Both the position numbers and the translations under genes were made by a program. The notes below the pieces were generated by a model, which saw only the letters and a list, made by a program, of their open reading frames with translations, searched no databases and was not told the DNA's origin. This document shows, piece by piece, positions 56,501-64,000 of a stretch of DNA of 64,000 nt. The stretch is taken from NCBI RefSeq assembly GCF_017183135.1, contig NZ_JADDXW010000003.1, forward strand, positions 186,001 to 250,000, in the 5' to 3' direction. This DNA is from Aurantimonas marina (GTDB lineage Bacteria; Pseudomonadota; Alphaproteobacteria; Rhizobiales; Rhizobiaceae). The first letter of the stretch is position 1; the number at the start of each line of letters is the position of its first letter.

Positions 56501-56668
56501 CTGGCGAAGTTTCGCGCGCTGGTCGCCGCCTTCCGCGACGAGGCGAAAGCCTTCACCTCGCGCACACGGCCGTTCCTGGCGGGCGATTTTTCCGGCTCCT
56601 ACGACCATCTGGCACGGTCGCAGGAATGGTCGATCGGCGCCGACGAGAGCGGCGAGGCACCCGCATGA
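53534..56668 (+). CDS. addB: Double-strand break repair protein AddB (alphaproteobacterial type)
   Basis: A 1044-residue helicase-nuclease subunit that works with AddA to resect DNA ends to Chi-like sites for RecA. A helicase-like but degenerate N-terminal half precedes the C-terminal RecB-family nuclease: RGSLYHEILARFV, GFADRIDLLTDGS and the catalytic VEILDFKTGANPS. The nuclease region has no cysteines, so the 4Fe-4S staple of Bacillus AddB is absent. The start at 53534 follows a lower-GC intergenic region. The stop overlaps addA by ATGA. Confidence 0.95.
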   Translation: MDATILSIPPGRPFLTTLAEALLAGRLVPSFRYDGKPLALADVTIYVPTRRAARALASEFAAAIGARSSVEDGAGAGGSAILPVIRPIGEGDDAGLFTDAAPTLAPAMGALERRLHLARLARHWRAMTDRGAFQALIGEDAVLPASAADALWLAGDLGALIDEVETEGTSLAQLATLAPDALADWWRLTLTFLSIVTEAWPKALAATGQVSEAAAKNAWLRTEAERLRSGGARGPVILAGSTATAPATLELMHAIAHLPDGALVLPGLDRHLELETFAAISRATSIAAPGHPQYGLKTILTRFSRTPDSVDHLGDGIDPALAAREAFLADALRPAETTDVWSGAAARHGPEALAGLALIEADDAREEALALAVAMRDALADPKATAALITPDRNLARRVVAELSRFGIAANDSAGSPLAATAPGTLLATTIAVALSPGDPIALVSLLKHPLTRLGLGGGEARRAARAIEMIALRGSVGVADGARLGAIMRERRAAVEEDSHVARPVKNLPEAERDLAQTMADHLERALEPLTALRGGEEREIAAYAVALTRCLEALAADADGDASELYAEEAGRALTDFLADLVQAPQTGFGFAPGEFGDVMAALIAGQTVQPRGGLSARAFVWGTLEARLQSVDTALLGSLNEGSWPAGAKSGAFLSRLMRREIALDPPERRIGLAAHDFWMAMGARRVVLSRSRRSGGAPAIASRWLQRILTLAGDEGAVRLREAGAPFLAHARQLDVAAPVPRASRPEPRPPLADRPTRYSVTDVETLIRDPYAIHARKILRLEPLPELMRDPHAAERGSLYHEILARFVIDGNDPLAEDAVARLLAIARERFDAEALPADIDAVWWPRMQTLADNYIAWERGRADRVATRHAEAGGRFDFTDLSTRLTGFADRIDLLTDGSVEILDFKTGANPSVSQARALFAPQLPLEGAMAKLGAFADATQASRISDLVYVRLRERALTEDRLATDGGRNGEPVDPDALSDEALAKFRALVAAFRDEAKAFTSRTRPFLAGDFSGSYDHLARSQEWSIGADESGEAPA

Positions 56669-59600
56669 GCCAGTTCGTCGGCATCGCCGAAACCAGCCGG
56701 CTGCAACAGCTCGCCGCCGATCCGAGCCGCTCGGTCTTCGTGTCGGCCAATGCCGGCTCGGGCAAGACCCACGTTTTGACCGAGCGAGTGGTGCGGCTGT
56801 TGCTCGCAGGTGCGGAGCCGTCGAAGATCTTATGCCTCACCTACACCAAGGCGGCGGCCGCCGAGATGTCGACACGGGTGTTCGGCCGGCTGGCGACATG
56901 GGCGACGGCGGAGGACACCGCGCTGCGGGAGGAACTGGCCAGGCTCGACGGCACACCGCCGTCAGACGCCCGGCTTCGTGCTGCCCGCCGCCTGTTCGCG
57001 CAGGCGCTGGAAACGCCGGGCGGGCTGAAAATCCAGACCATCCACGCCTTTTGCGAATCGATCCTGCATCAGTTTCCGCTGGAAGCGAACGTTCCCGGCC
57101 ATTTCGAGGTGCTCGACGACGCCGGCAGCGCGGCGCTGCTTGGCGAGGCCCGCCGTCGGCTGATCACCGGCGCCAGCCGGACCGAGGGCGACGCCGATAA
57201 GGCGCTCCCGCTCGCCGAGGCCTTCGCCACAGCCCTGTCGCTGGCCGGCGAATGGGGCCTCGATCAGCTGATCGGCGAGATCGTCCGCAAGCGCGACGCG
57301 ATCCGACGGCACATCGACGCGGCCGGCGGCCTCGATGGCGCCCTCACCCTTTCGCGCTCGGCGCTGGGCCTTGCGCCGGACGAGGACGAAGTGGCGATCG
57401 TGACCGACGCCGTGCCGGCACCGGGTTTTTTCGACGAAGCGTTTTGCCGCGACGTCCTGACGGTCGCCGAAACCAGCCCGAAAGCGACCGACAAGAAGCT
57501 GGTCGATCGGCTGAATGCGCTGCTCGATCCCGGAACCGACGCGGCGCGCTTCGAGGCGCTGCGAACGCTCTGCCTGAAGAAGGACGGCGGTCCCTACAAG
57601 CCCGGAAGCGTTGCCACGAAGTGGGTCACCGACTTCTTCGAGGATTTCGTCGACCGCCTTCAGCAGCTCGCGGACCATGTGCTCTCCATGGAAAACCGCC
57701 TCGCCTCGGTTCGGCTGTTCCGGGCCAGCGCGGCGGCGCTGGTCATCGCCGACGAATTCGAGCGTGACTACGCCATCCTCAAGCGCCGGCGCGGCAAGCT
57801 CGATTTCGAGGATCTGATCGTCAGGACCGCCGATCTGCTGACCCGCGCCGAGGCCTCGGCCTGGGTCCACTACAAGCTCGACCAGGGGATCGACCATGTG
57901 CTGATCGACGAGGCGCAGGATACCAGCCCGCGCCAGTGGCAGGTGATGCGACAGCTGGTCGACGAGTTCTTCGCCGGCGAAGGCAGCCGCGAGGTCGTGC
58001 GGACGGTCTTCGCCGTCGGCGACGAGAAGCAGTCGATCTATTCCTTCCAAGGTGCCGATCCGGCGAAGTTCGCCGAAGAGCAGCGGACGATGAGCGGGCG
58101 CGCGCAGGCCGCGCAGGCAAGCTTCGAGGCGGTACGGCTGACGCAGTCCTTCCGTACGGCGAAGGATGTGCTCAACGCGGTCGATCGCGTTTTTGCCGAC
58201 GCCGACAACCGCCGGGGACTATCCTCCGACGACCTTCCTCCGACGCACCAGACGGCGCGCGACGACGGGCCGGGGTTGGTCGAGATCTGGCCGGTCTATC
58301 AGGCCGAAAAGCGCGAGGAGCCACGCGACTGGCTAAAGCCGGTCGACGAGGAGCCGGAAAATTCGCCGAGCAACCGGCTGGCGCGGCGGATCGCCGAGCA
58401 GATCGGCGACTGGCTCGGCGACCCGATCGTCCACAAGGGCAAGCGGCGGGCGCTGACGGCGGGCGACATCATCATCCTGGTGCGCAAGCGCTCCGGCTTC
58501 GTCGAGGCGATGGCGAAAGCCCTACGGGATGGCGGCATCCCCGTCGCCGGGGCCGACCGGCTGGTGATCACCGACCATATCGCGGTCAAGGATCTGATGG
58601 CGCTCGGCCGCGCGGTCGTTAATTTCGATGACGATCTGTCGCTCGCCGAAGTGCTCAAGAGCCCGTTCTTTGAGTTTTCCGACGACGACTTGATGGCGCT
58701 CGCCCTGTCGCGGGAGCCGCGCGAACCGCTGTCGCTCGGGCTGCGGCGCCTGTGCGGCGAGACTGGCCTAACGCGCCTGCCGGACTTCGTGCCGAAGGAA
58801 ACGGCGGCCGCCTTCATGGCCAAGGCGCGGGCGGCGCTGGCGCAGCTGGAGGAATTGCGCGACCGCGCCGGCTTCGAGACGGTCTTCGCCTTCTATGCGC
58901 GCATCCTCGGCCCCGAGGGCGGACGGGCGCGACTGACCGCGCGGCTCGGCACCGATGCCGGCGAGGTCATCGACGCCTTTCTCGACCTCGCGCTGGCTGC
59001 CGAGGAGACGGGAGAGACCGGCCTCGACGCGTTACTCGCGACGCTCGCTGCCGACCCACCGCAGATCAAGCGCGAGATGGAGCAGGCTCGCGGCGAGGTC
59101 CGGATCATGACGACCCACGCCTCGAAGGGCCTGGAGGCGCCCGTGATCTTCCTGGTCGATCCGGGCTCGGCGCCGTTCTCGCACGCCCACGGGGCGCGGC
59201 TGATGGAATGGCCGGACATGCCGGGGCGCTATCCCGACCAGGCGCCGGGATTTTTATGGCGCGCCGCCAAAGAGCTCGAAAACGACGCGATCGCGGGGCT
59301 GAAGGAAGCGGAAAAACTTCGCGCCGAAGAGGAATACCGCCGGCTGCTCTATGTCGGCATGACCCGCGCGGCGGACCGTCTCGTCGTCTGCGGCGTCGCC
59401 GGGGTGCGCGGTCCGAACGAGAATTCCTGGCTGCAGCGGGTCCAGGCGGCGCTGCGGGAGAATTGCGAAGAAGTCATAGATGCGGAGGGCACACTCACCG
59501 CATGGCGCTTCGGTTCGCGCGGCGCCGGCGACAAGCTGGCGGCCGCGAGTGCTCCGGTGGAGACCGAGGGGCGGCAGATCGACCTTGCGCCGCTGCCGCC

Positions 59601-60300
59601 CGAGATCCTGCCGCCACGGCCGCTCTCGCCATCCTCGGCTGGCGACGCCGCAGAGCTGGTGCCGGACGAGTTGGCGGCTGGCGAAGCGCAGGCCTTCGTC
59701 TCCCCCGTGCTGGGGGAACGAGCGGCTGAGCCCTCCTTCGCGATTCGCCGGGGCCTTATCGTCCACAAGCTCTTGCAGGTGCTGCCCGACATCGCGCCCG
59801 ACGAACGCGAGGCGGCGGCCCGCCGCTATGTGACGCTTGGCGCCCCCGAGATGAGCCCGCGCGATCACGATCAGCTGATCGGCTCGGCGCTTGGCGTGAT
59901 GGCGGAGCCGGAATTCGCCCCGATCTTCGCGGCCGGCAGCCGGGCCGAGGTGGCTGTCGCGGGCGACATTTCACTGGGTGACCGAACCTATCGCGTCAAC
60001 GGCACCATCGACCGGCTGGCGGTAACGGATACCAAGATCCTGATCGTCGACTACAAGACCAATCGCCCGCCGCCCCGGACCGTGGACGCCGTTGCGCCGG
60101 CCTACATCCTGCAGTTGGCGCTCTATCGCGAGCTCTTGAAGCCGCTCTATCCGGCCCATGCGATCGAGGCCGCGCTGCTGTTCACCGAGGCGCCGCTGCT
60201 GATCGCGGTGGACGAAAGCGTCATGGACGAGGTCATCGCACGGCGTGATACCGTCGTCGGCGCCGCAACGCAGCGTCAAGAGGATGCACCGCCGGCTTGA
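56665..60300 (+). CDS. addA: Double-strand break repair helicase AddA
   Basis: A 1211-residue UvrD-type helicase plus nuclease. Walker A is [10 protein letters not shown] (28-37). Motif Ia is [13 protein letters not shown] and motif II is [14 protein letters not shown]. Motif III is [19 protein letters not shown] and the later motifs are [14 protein letters not shown] and [15 protein letters not shown]-terminal nuclease has [13 protein letters not shown]. It forms the AddAB complex. The true start is the ATG at 56665 inside the addB stop; the longer frame from 56077 is a read-through of the addB region in another frame. It is followed by trxA after 56 bases. Confidence 0.97.
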   Translation: MSQFVGIAETSRLQQLAADPSRSVFVSANAGSGKTHVLTERVVRLLLAGAEPSKILCLTYTKAAAAEMSTRVFGRLATWATAEDTALREELARLDGTPPSDARLRAARRLFAQALETPGGLKIQTIHAFCESILHQFPLEANVPGHFEVLDDAGSAALLGEARRRLITGASRTEGDADKALPLAEAFATALSLAGEWGLDQLIGEIVRKRDAIRRHIDAAGGLDGALTLSRSALGLAPDEDEVAIVTDAVPAPGFFDEAFCRDVLTVAETSPKATDKKLVDRLNALLDPGTDAARFEALRTLCLKKDGGPYKPGSVATKWVTDFFEDFVDRLQQLADHVLSMENRLASVRLFRASAAALVIADEFERDYAILKRRRGKLDFEDLIVRTADLLTRAEASAWVHYKLDQGIDHVLIDEAQDTSPRQWQVMRQLVDEFFAGEGSREVVRTVFAVGDEKQSIYSFQGADPAKFAEEQRTMSGRAQAAQASFEAVRLTQSFRTAKDVLNAVDRVFADADNRRGLSSDDLPPTHQTARDDGPGLVEIWPVYQAEKREEPRDWLKPVDEEPENSPSNRLARRIAEQIGDWLGDPIVHKGKRRALTAGDIIILVRKRSGFVEAMAKALRDGGIPVAGADRLVITDHIAVKDLMALGRAVVNFDDDLSLAEVLKSPFFEFSDDDLMALALSREPREPLSLGLRRLCGETGLTRLPDFVPKETAAAFMAKARAALAQLEELRDRAGFETVFAFYARILGPEGGRARLTARLGTDAGEVIDAFLDLALAAEETGETGLDALLATLAADPPQIKREMEQARGEVRIMTTHASKGLEAPVIFLVDPGSAPFSHAHGARLMEWPDMPGRYPDQAPGFLWRAAKELENDAIAGLKEAEKLRAEEEYRRLLYVGMTRAADRLVVCGVAGVRGPNENSWLQRVQAALRENCEEVIDAEGTLTAWRFGSRGAGDKLAAASAPVETEGRQIDLAPLPPEILPPRPLSPSSAGDAAELVPDELAAGEAQAFVSPVLGERAAEPSFAIRRGLIVHKLLQVLPDIAPDEREAAARRYVTLGAPEMSPRDHDQLIGSALGVMAEPEFAPIFAAGSRAEVAVAGDISLGDRTYRVNGTIDRLAVTDTKILIVDYKTNRPPPRTVDAVAPAYILQLALYRELLKPLYPAHAIEAALLFTEAPLLIAVDESVMDEVIARRDTVVGAATQRQEDAPPA

Positions 60301-60356
60301 TTTGGCCGACCACCCCTTCTACCTGTGTCTCGAACAAGGATTTTGGGAGCCGCCTG

Positions 60357-60674
60357 ATGGCCACGACAAAGATCGACACCAACAATTTCAAGACCGACGT
60401 TCTGGAGAGCGACAAGCCCGTCGTCGTCGACTTCTGGGCGGAGTGGTGCGGCCCCTGCAAGATGATCGCGCCGAGCCTCGAGGAAATTTCCAACGAGATG
60501 GACAATGTCCGGATCGCCAAGGTCAATATCGACGAGAACCCGGACATCGCGGCGCAGTTCGGTGTCCGCTCGATCCCGACGTTGATGATGTTCAAGAACG
60601 GCGAGCCGGCGTCCGTCCAGGTCGGCGCCCAGTCGAAGTCGAAGCTCGTCGACTGGATCAAGGCCTCCGCCTGA
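60357..60674 (+). CDS. trxA: Thioredoxin
   Basis: A 105-residue classical thioredoxin with [20 protein letters not shown] (Cys31, Cys34 of WCGPC), the cis-Pro in [12 protein letters not shown] and a C-terminal helix. It reduces disulfides, including those of ribonucleotide reductase and Msr enzymes such as the MsrB in this window (if accessible). The start is fixed by GGGAG 8 bases before ATG 60357. It is the last gene of the addB-addA-trxA run, ending at a terminator. Confidence 0.97.
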   Translation: MATTKIDTNNFKTDVLESDKPVVVDFWAEWCGPCKMIAPSLEEISNEMDNVRIAKVNIDENPDIAAQFGVRSIPTLMMFKNGEPASVQVGAQSKSKLVDWIKASA

Positions 60675-60691
60675 ACGCTTTCGGCGTCGCG

Positions 60692-60707
60692 CGTTTCACG
60701 TGAATCA
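60692..60707 (+). promoter_or_regulatory. parS-like site 1 (near-consensus ParB binding site)
   Basis: CGTTTCACGTGAATCA agrees at 14 of 16 positions with the widely conserved parS TGTTTCACGTGAAACA. It lies 18 bases after trxA. A second, inverted copy follows at 60741-60756, and 15 bases are identical between the two in inverted orientation. Confidence 0.6.
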
Positions 60708-60710
60708 GAC

Positions 60711-60739
60711 AAGGCCCGGGCGGATCGTCCGGGCTTTTT
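60711..60739 (+). terminator. Rho-independent terminator of trxA
   Basis: GCCCGG (60714-60719) pairs with CCGGGC (60729-60734), extended inward by GCG/CGT, followed by TTTTT. It lies between the two parS-like sites. Confidence 0.9.
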
Positions 60740-60740
60740 G

Positions 60741-60756
60741 CGATTCACGTGAAACG
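60741..60756 (-). promoter_or_regulatory. parS-like site 2, inverted
   Basis: Read on minus, CGTTTCACGTGAATCG matches 13 of 16 parS positions. Together with site 1 it makes a 15-bp perfect inverted repeat (60692-60706 and 60742-60756) around the trxA terminator, 27 bases from the end of the convergent cupin gene. Confidence 0.55.
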
Positions 60757-60782
60757 ATCCGACCGTTGCCGACCGAGTATCC

Positions 60783-61181
60783 TCACGCTTCGGCGTATTC
60801 TTCGTCGCTGACGTGTTCGAGCCAGTCGACGGCGCCGCCATCCTGGCTCTCCTGCATGGCGATGTGGGTCATCATCGTTTCCGGCCCGGCGCCATGCCAA
60901 TGCTTCTCGCCGGGCGGAATCCAGACGACGTCGCCAGCGCCGATCGTCTGGATCGGTTCGCCGAAGGTCTGGAACCGGCCCGTACCCGCGGTCACGTAAA
61001 GGGTCTGTCCCAGCGGGTGGGTGTGCCACGCCGTCCGCGCGCCCGGTTCGAACATCACCACGACCGCCCGCAGTCGCGACGGCTCCGGCGCCTCGATGAT
61101 CGGGTCCTGCCAGACGGTGCCGGTGAAATAGTCCGCCGGTACCCGGCGGGTCGGCACGGTCCCGCGACGCTTGATCTCCAT
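60783..61181 (-). CDS. Cupin-domain protein ((R)-mandelonitrile lyase-like cupin_2)
   Basis: A 132-residue single cupin. Motif 1 is AWHTHPLGQTLYVTAG with His53, His55 and Gln59; motif 2 is PPGEKHWHGA with His94 and His96, giving a likely metal site. The RRVPADYFTGTVWQDPI opening resembles cupins annotated as manganese (R)-mandelonitrile lyases or carboxymuconolactone-decarboxylase-associated cupins. The substrate is unknown. ATG 61181 has GGGAGAGAAAG upstream; the frame to 61238 is not used. It lies 100 bases downstream of folC. Confidence 0.85.
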   Translation of the reverse strand: MEIKRRGTVPTRRVPADYFTGTVWQDPIIEAPEPSRLRAVVVMFEPGARTAWHTHPLGQTLYVTAGTGRFQTFGEPIQTIGAGDVVWIPPGEKHWHGAGPETMMTHIAMQESQDGGAVDWLEHVSDEEYAEA

Positions 61182-61280
61182 CTTTCTCTCCCTGCCTTGC
61201 CACGATCGACCGGCCTCCTCGTCCTGCGGGGCGGCCACCCTTCCAAGGCGGTGCCCGTCGGGCGCCGAAAATCGGCTCTC

Positions 61281-62615
61281 TCAGCGCGGCGCGAGACCGC
61301 TCTGGGCCAGCACATCCCCGACCAGATAGAGCGAACCGCAAATGAGAAAGCGCGGCGCCCGGTCGCTGTCCCAGGCCGACGAGACCAGGCGGATGGCTTC
61401 CTCCACCGTCGCGCAGGGCTCGGCGTCGAGCCCTGCCGCGATCGCTGCCTCGGCCAGTTCGCTCGGGTCGATGCCGGCGTCGGATGCTTCCACCGGCACG
61501 GTGAACACATGCCGGGCGATCCCTGCGAACGACTCGAAAAAGCCCATCGGGTCCTTGGTGTTGATCATTCCGGCAATGAGGAACAACGGCCGCGACACCC
61601 GTTCCTCCATGTCGGCGAGAGTTTCGGCTATCGCCGCGCCAGCACCGGGATTGTGGCCGCCGTCGAGCCAGAGCTCGGAGCCGGGGAAGGCGGCGCGATA
61701 GAGCGGCCCCGAGGCGATCTGCTGCATGCGGCCTGGCCATTCCACCTGCGCCAGACCCGTCTCGATCGCTTGGTCGCTGGGGCCGAATCCAGCATGGCGG
61801 AGCGTGGCGATCGCGGTTGCCGCGTTGATCAGCTGATGGCGGCCCGGAAGCCGCGGCATCGGCAGGTCGAGAAGCCCCGTATCGTCCTGATAGACCAGCC
61901 GGCCATGCTCCTCATAGGCAAAGAAGTCCTGGCCATAGACCAGCAGCGGCGCGTTGGCGCGATCGGCCATGGAGGTGAGCACGTCGAGAGCGACCGCTTC
62001 GCCCTGCTGGCCGACGATGACCGGCACGCCTGGCTTGATGATTCCGCCTTTTTCCGCCGCGATCAGTTCAACCCGATCGCCGAGATAGGACTGGTGATCG
62101 AGCGAGATCGACGTGATCACGGTCGCGGCCGGCTTTTCCAGGACGTTGGTCGCATCGAAGCGCCCGCCGAGACCGACCTCGATCAGCGCGACATCGGCCG
62201 GCTGCTCGGAAAACAGCAGGAAGGTGACCGCCGTCAGGATCTCGAAGACGGTGATCATTTCCCCGCCATTGGCGGCCGCGGCCCTCACGACGGCGTCGGC
62301 CAGAAGCCGGTCGTCGACAAGCGCACCGGGCTGGCCGTAGCGGCCGATCCGATAGCGCTCATGCCAATTGACCAGATGTGGCGAGGTGTGGACGTGGGTC
62401 GCCCGGCCGTCGGCCTCCAGGATCGCCCGGCAAAAGGCCGTGACCGATCCCTTGCCGTTGGTTCCCGCGATATGGATCTGCGGCGGCAGACGGTGTTGCG
62501 GGTCGCCAAGATCGGCGAGCAGCCGGCGAATGCGGTCGAGCGACAGGTCGAAGCCCTTCGGATGCTTCAGCATCAGGGATTCGATCTCTGTCGTGGCCAG
62601 TGAGGTCGTGGTCAT
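61281..62615 (-). CDS. folC: Folylpolyglutamate synthase/dihydrofolate synthase
   Basis: A 444-residue Mur-ligase-fold enzyme that adds glutamate to dihydropteroate and to folates. The P-loop is AGTNGKGSVTAF (50-61). Further motifs are EVGLGGRFDATNV and WLDGGHNPGAGAAIAETL, with TSISLDHQSYLGD between. It follows accD by 42 bases on the minus strand, in the standard order trpA-accD-folC of alphaproteobacteria. Confidence 0.96.
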   Translation of the reverse strand: MTTTSLATTEIESLMLKHPKGFDLSLDRIRRLLADLGDPQHRLPPQIHIAGTNGKGSVTAFCRAILEADGRATHVHTSPHLVNWHERYRIGRYGQPGALVDDRLLADAVVRAAAANGGEMITVFEILTAVTFLLFSEQPADVALIEVGLGGRFDATNVLEKPAATVITSISLDHQSYLGDRVELIAAEKGGIIKPGVPVIVGQQGEAVALDVLTSMADRANAPLLVYGQDFFAYEEHGRLVYQDDTGLLDLPMPRLPGRHQLINAATAIATLRHAGFGPSDQAIETGLAQVEWPGRMQQIASGPLYRAAFPGSELWLDGGHNPGAGAAIAETLADMEERVSRPLFLIAGMINTKDPMGFFESFAGIARHVFTVPVEASDAGIDPSELAEAAIAAGLDAEPCATVEEAIRLVSSAWDSDRAPRFLICGSLYLVGDVLAQSGLAPR

Positions 62616-62657
62616 GGATGAGAATTACGCGAGAGCATGAGCGGATGCAAAACCGAT

Positions 62658-63593
62658 TCAGGCGGCCGGCTGCGGCTCGGACGGCGCGGTCTCGGGCTCG
62701 ACTGTCGGTTCCGGCTCATCCTCGATGCGCGCCGCAATATCGACGGGCGTCTTGGTCAACAGCTTGGCCAAATTCGCGATCGTCGCCTTCAGTTCATGCC
62801 GGTGGACAACCATGTCGACCATGCCGTGGGCCATGAGATATTCGGCGCGCTGGAAGCCCTGGGGCAGCTTTTCGCGGATCGTCTGCTCGATGACGCGGGC
62901 GCCGGCAAAACCGATCACCGCGCCCGGCTCGGCGATATGGACGTCGCCGAGCATCGCGTAGGATGCCGACACGCCGCCGGCCGTCGGGTTGGTCAGAACG
63001 ACGATGTAGGGCAGCCCGGCCTCTTTCAGCATCTCCACCGCGACGGTGGTGCGCGGCAGCTGCATCAGCGACAGGATGCCCTCCTGCATTCGCGCCCCGC
63101 CGGAGGCCGCGAACAGCACCAGCGGCCGGTTTTCCGCGATCGCGGTCTCGAAGCCCTTGATGATTGCCTCGCCGGCGGCCATCCCCAGCGAGCCGCCCAT
63201 GAAGGCGAAGTCCTGGACGATCGCCATGACCGGGAGGCCCTCGATCGCGCCCCGCGCCGCGATCACGGCGTCGTCCATCTCAGCCTTGGCCTTGTACTCC
63301 TTCAGGCGATCGACATAGCGCTTGGAGTCGCGGAATTTCAGCGGATCGATCGCGACCTTCGGCAGCTCGATCGTCTCGAAAACGCCGTCGTCGAAGAAGT
63401 TCCTCAGCCGGTCCCTGGCGCGGATGCGCATGTGGAAGTCCGAGGATGGGATCACCCACTGGTTGGCCTCCAGATCCTTGTGGAAGACCATCTCGCCGGT
63501 CTCCGGACACTTGATCCAAAGGTTTTCCGGCACCTCGCGCGCGGCGAGGAGGCTGGAAATCTTGGGGCGGACGTAGTTGGTGATCCAGTTCAC
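62658..63593 (-). CDS. accD: Acetyl-CoA carboxylase carboxyltransferase subunit beta, zinc ribbon lost
   Basis: A 311-residue carboxyltransferase beta subunit of acetyl-CoA carboxylase, first step of fatty acid synthesis. The crotonase-like core ([42 protein letters not shown]) is intact. The N-terminal zinc ribbon that holds four Cys in E. coli reads [20 protein letters not shown] then [10 protein letters not shown], so only one Cys remains; this matches what I recall of alphaproteobacterial AccD. A GTG start (63593) opens [11 protein letters not shown]. The C-terminal tail is rich in Glu and Pro. Confidence 0.96.
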   Translation of the reverse strand: MNWITNYVRPKISSLLAAREVPENLWIKCPETGEMVFHKDLEANQWVIPSSDFHMRIRARDRLRNFFDDGVFETIELPKVAIDPLKFRDSKRYVDRLKEYKAKAEMDDAVIAARGAIEGLPVMAIVQDFAFMGGSLGMAAGEAIIKGFETAIAENRPLVLFAASGGARMQEGILSLMQLPRTTVAVEMLKEAGLPYIVVLTNPTAGGVSASYAMLGDVHIAEPGAVIGFAGARVIEQTIREKLPQGFQRAEYLMAHGMVDMVVHRHELKATIANLAKLLTKTPVDIAARIEDEPEPTVEPETAPSEPQPAA

Positions 63594-63641
63594 GGCGCGG
63601 CTGTTCCGATTGACAAGGGTTGTTCGCAGATGGTCGTCCGG

Positions 63642-64000
63642 TCACGCATCCGCAAGACGGGCGGCGCGAACGCCGCCGGCAAGATCGCGCACCAGATCGG
63701 TGACGGCCGTCACCGTGCCGGCTCCCGGACGGCCGTCGGTCAGCGACGCCTCGATGGCGTTGATCAGCGCCGAACCGACGACCACGCCGTCGGCCGCCCG
63801 GCCGATCTCGCGGGCCTGTTCGGCGCCGCGCACGCCGAAGCCGACGCAGACCGGCAGGTTCGTGTGGCCCTTGATGCGTCCGACCGCGGCGGCGACCTTG
63901 CCCGCGTCGGGCGCGGCCGAGCCGGTGATGCCGGTAATCGAAACGTAATAGACGAAGCCGGAGGTGTTCTTCAGAACCGCCGGCAGGCGCTTGTCGTCGG
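63642..64000 (-). CDS. trpA: Tryptophan synthase alpha chain, C-terminal part (runs off the window edge)
   Basis: The last 119 residues of Trp[19 protein letters not shown] (barrel strand 6 and the flexible loop 6), [18 protein letters not shown] (strand 7) and [12 protein letters not shown] (strand 8, phosphate site). TrpA cleaves indole-3-glycerol phosphate and channels indole to TrpB. trpB and trpF should lie just beyond base 64000. The accD gene follows after 48 bases. Confidence 0.95.
   Translation of the reverse strand, partial: DDKRLPAVLKNTSGFVYYVSITGITGSAAPDAGKVAAAVGRIKGHTNLPVCVGFGVRGAEQAREIGRAADGVVVGSALINAIEASLTDGRPGAGTVTAVTDLVRDLAGGVRAARLADA

Noticed and set aside
56077-56664. Possible extension of addA upstream into addB
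   Set aside because: The extra 196 codons overlap the end of addB in another frame. The AddA family starts at MSQFVGIAE, at the ATGA overlap.
1-64000. CRISPR arrays, tRNA or rRNA genes, integrase-type attachment sites
   Set aside because: No regularly spaced repeats, no cloverleaf-like sequences with CCA-region conservation and no rRNA signatures were seen. Weak tRNAs could be missed without a computed search.

Overview
The window is high-GC, densely coded chromosomal DNA of an alphaproteobacterium, most probably a member of the Hyphomicrobiales (Rhizobiales). This rests on gene content and order: lnt-corC-ybeY-phoH-miaB-olsA, trpS-murJ-glnD-mutS-maeB-olsB, lptCAB-rpoN-hpf-ptsN, pckA/chvI-chvG-hprK-PTS, ahcY-divL-tsaE and addB-addA-trxA/folC-accD-trpA are runs known from Sinorhizobium, Agrobacterium and relatives. 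Lineage markers include a DivL with Tyr in place of the phospho-acceptor His, a short HprK without the N-terminal domain, a long-form HPF, and an AccD whose zinc ribbon is gone. No rRNA, tRNA or CRISPR array is visible. The genus cannot be fixed from the sequence alone.

Layout. (1) 1-9.2 kb, minus strand: lipoprotein acylation (lnt, partial), CorC, YbeY, PhoH, MiaB, the acyltransferase OlsA, RimI, TsaB, an Nfu Fe-S carrier, a universal stress protein and a small RelE/ParE-type toxin-antitoxin pair. (2) 9.2-18 kb, minus: trpS, murJ, glnD, mutS. (3) 18-26 kb: maeB (+) and a small secreted protein; olsB, an AcuI-type reductase, lspA and two RNA-methyltransferase-like genes on minus; coxG (+). 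(4) 26-28 kb, minus: lapA-like, ihfB (TTG start), sppA. (5) 28-33.5 kb, plus: lptC-lptA-lptB-rpoN-hpf-ptsN. (6) 33.5-37.1 kb, a patchier accessory stretch: DUF1150, Hsp20, secreted MsrB, a 42-residue secreted peptide that looks like a FAS1-protein stump, an ArsR-SRPBCC pair with a tandem palindromic operator, and arfB. (7) 37.2-45.1 kb: pckA (-) divergent from chvI-chvG-hprK, then EIIA-Man and HPr, with a convergent unrecognised 599-residue secreted protein. (8) 45.3-51.9 kb, plus: ahcY, divL, a TsaE-sugar-kinase fusion and a MurU-like nucleotidyltransferase. (9) 51.9-53.5 kb: a lower-GC insert with an IS5-type transposase relic and an AbiJ-like abortive-infection gene. (10) 53.5-64 kb: addB-addA-trxA (+) facing trpA(partial)-accD-folC-cupin (-); the junction carries a terminator flanked by two parS-like 16-mers.

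Connected functions. Envelope biogenesis dominates: Lnt and LspA (lipoproteins), LptABC (LPS export), MurJ (lipid II), OlsA and OlsB (ornithine lipid), SppA (signal peptides). Nitrogen and carbon signalling runs through GlnD, RpoN, PtsN, HPr, EIIA and HprK beside ChvGI. TsaB and TsaE belong to t6A synthesis, with MiaB, YbeY and ArfB in RNA maturation and ribosome rescue. The best candidates for unusual biology are the Abi/IS insert beside the AddAB recombination genes, the inverted parS-like pair after trxA, and the ArsR operator.
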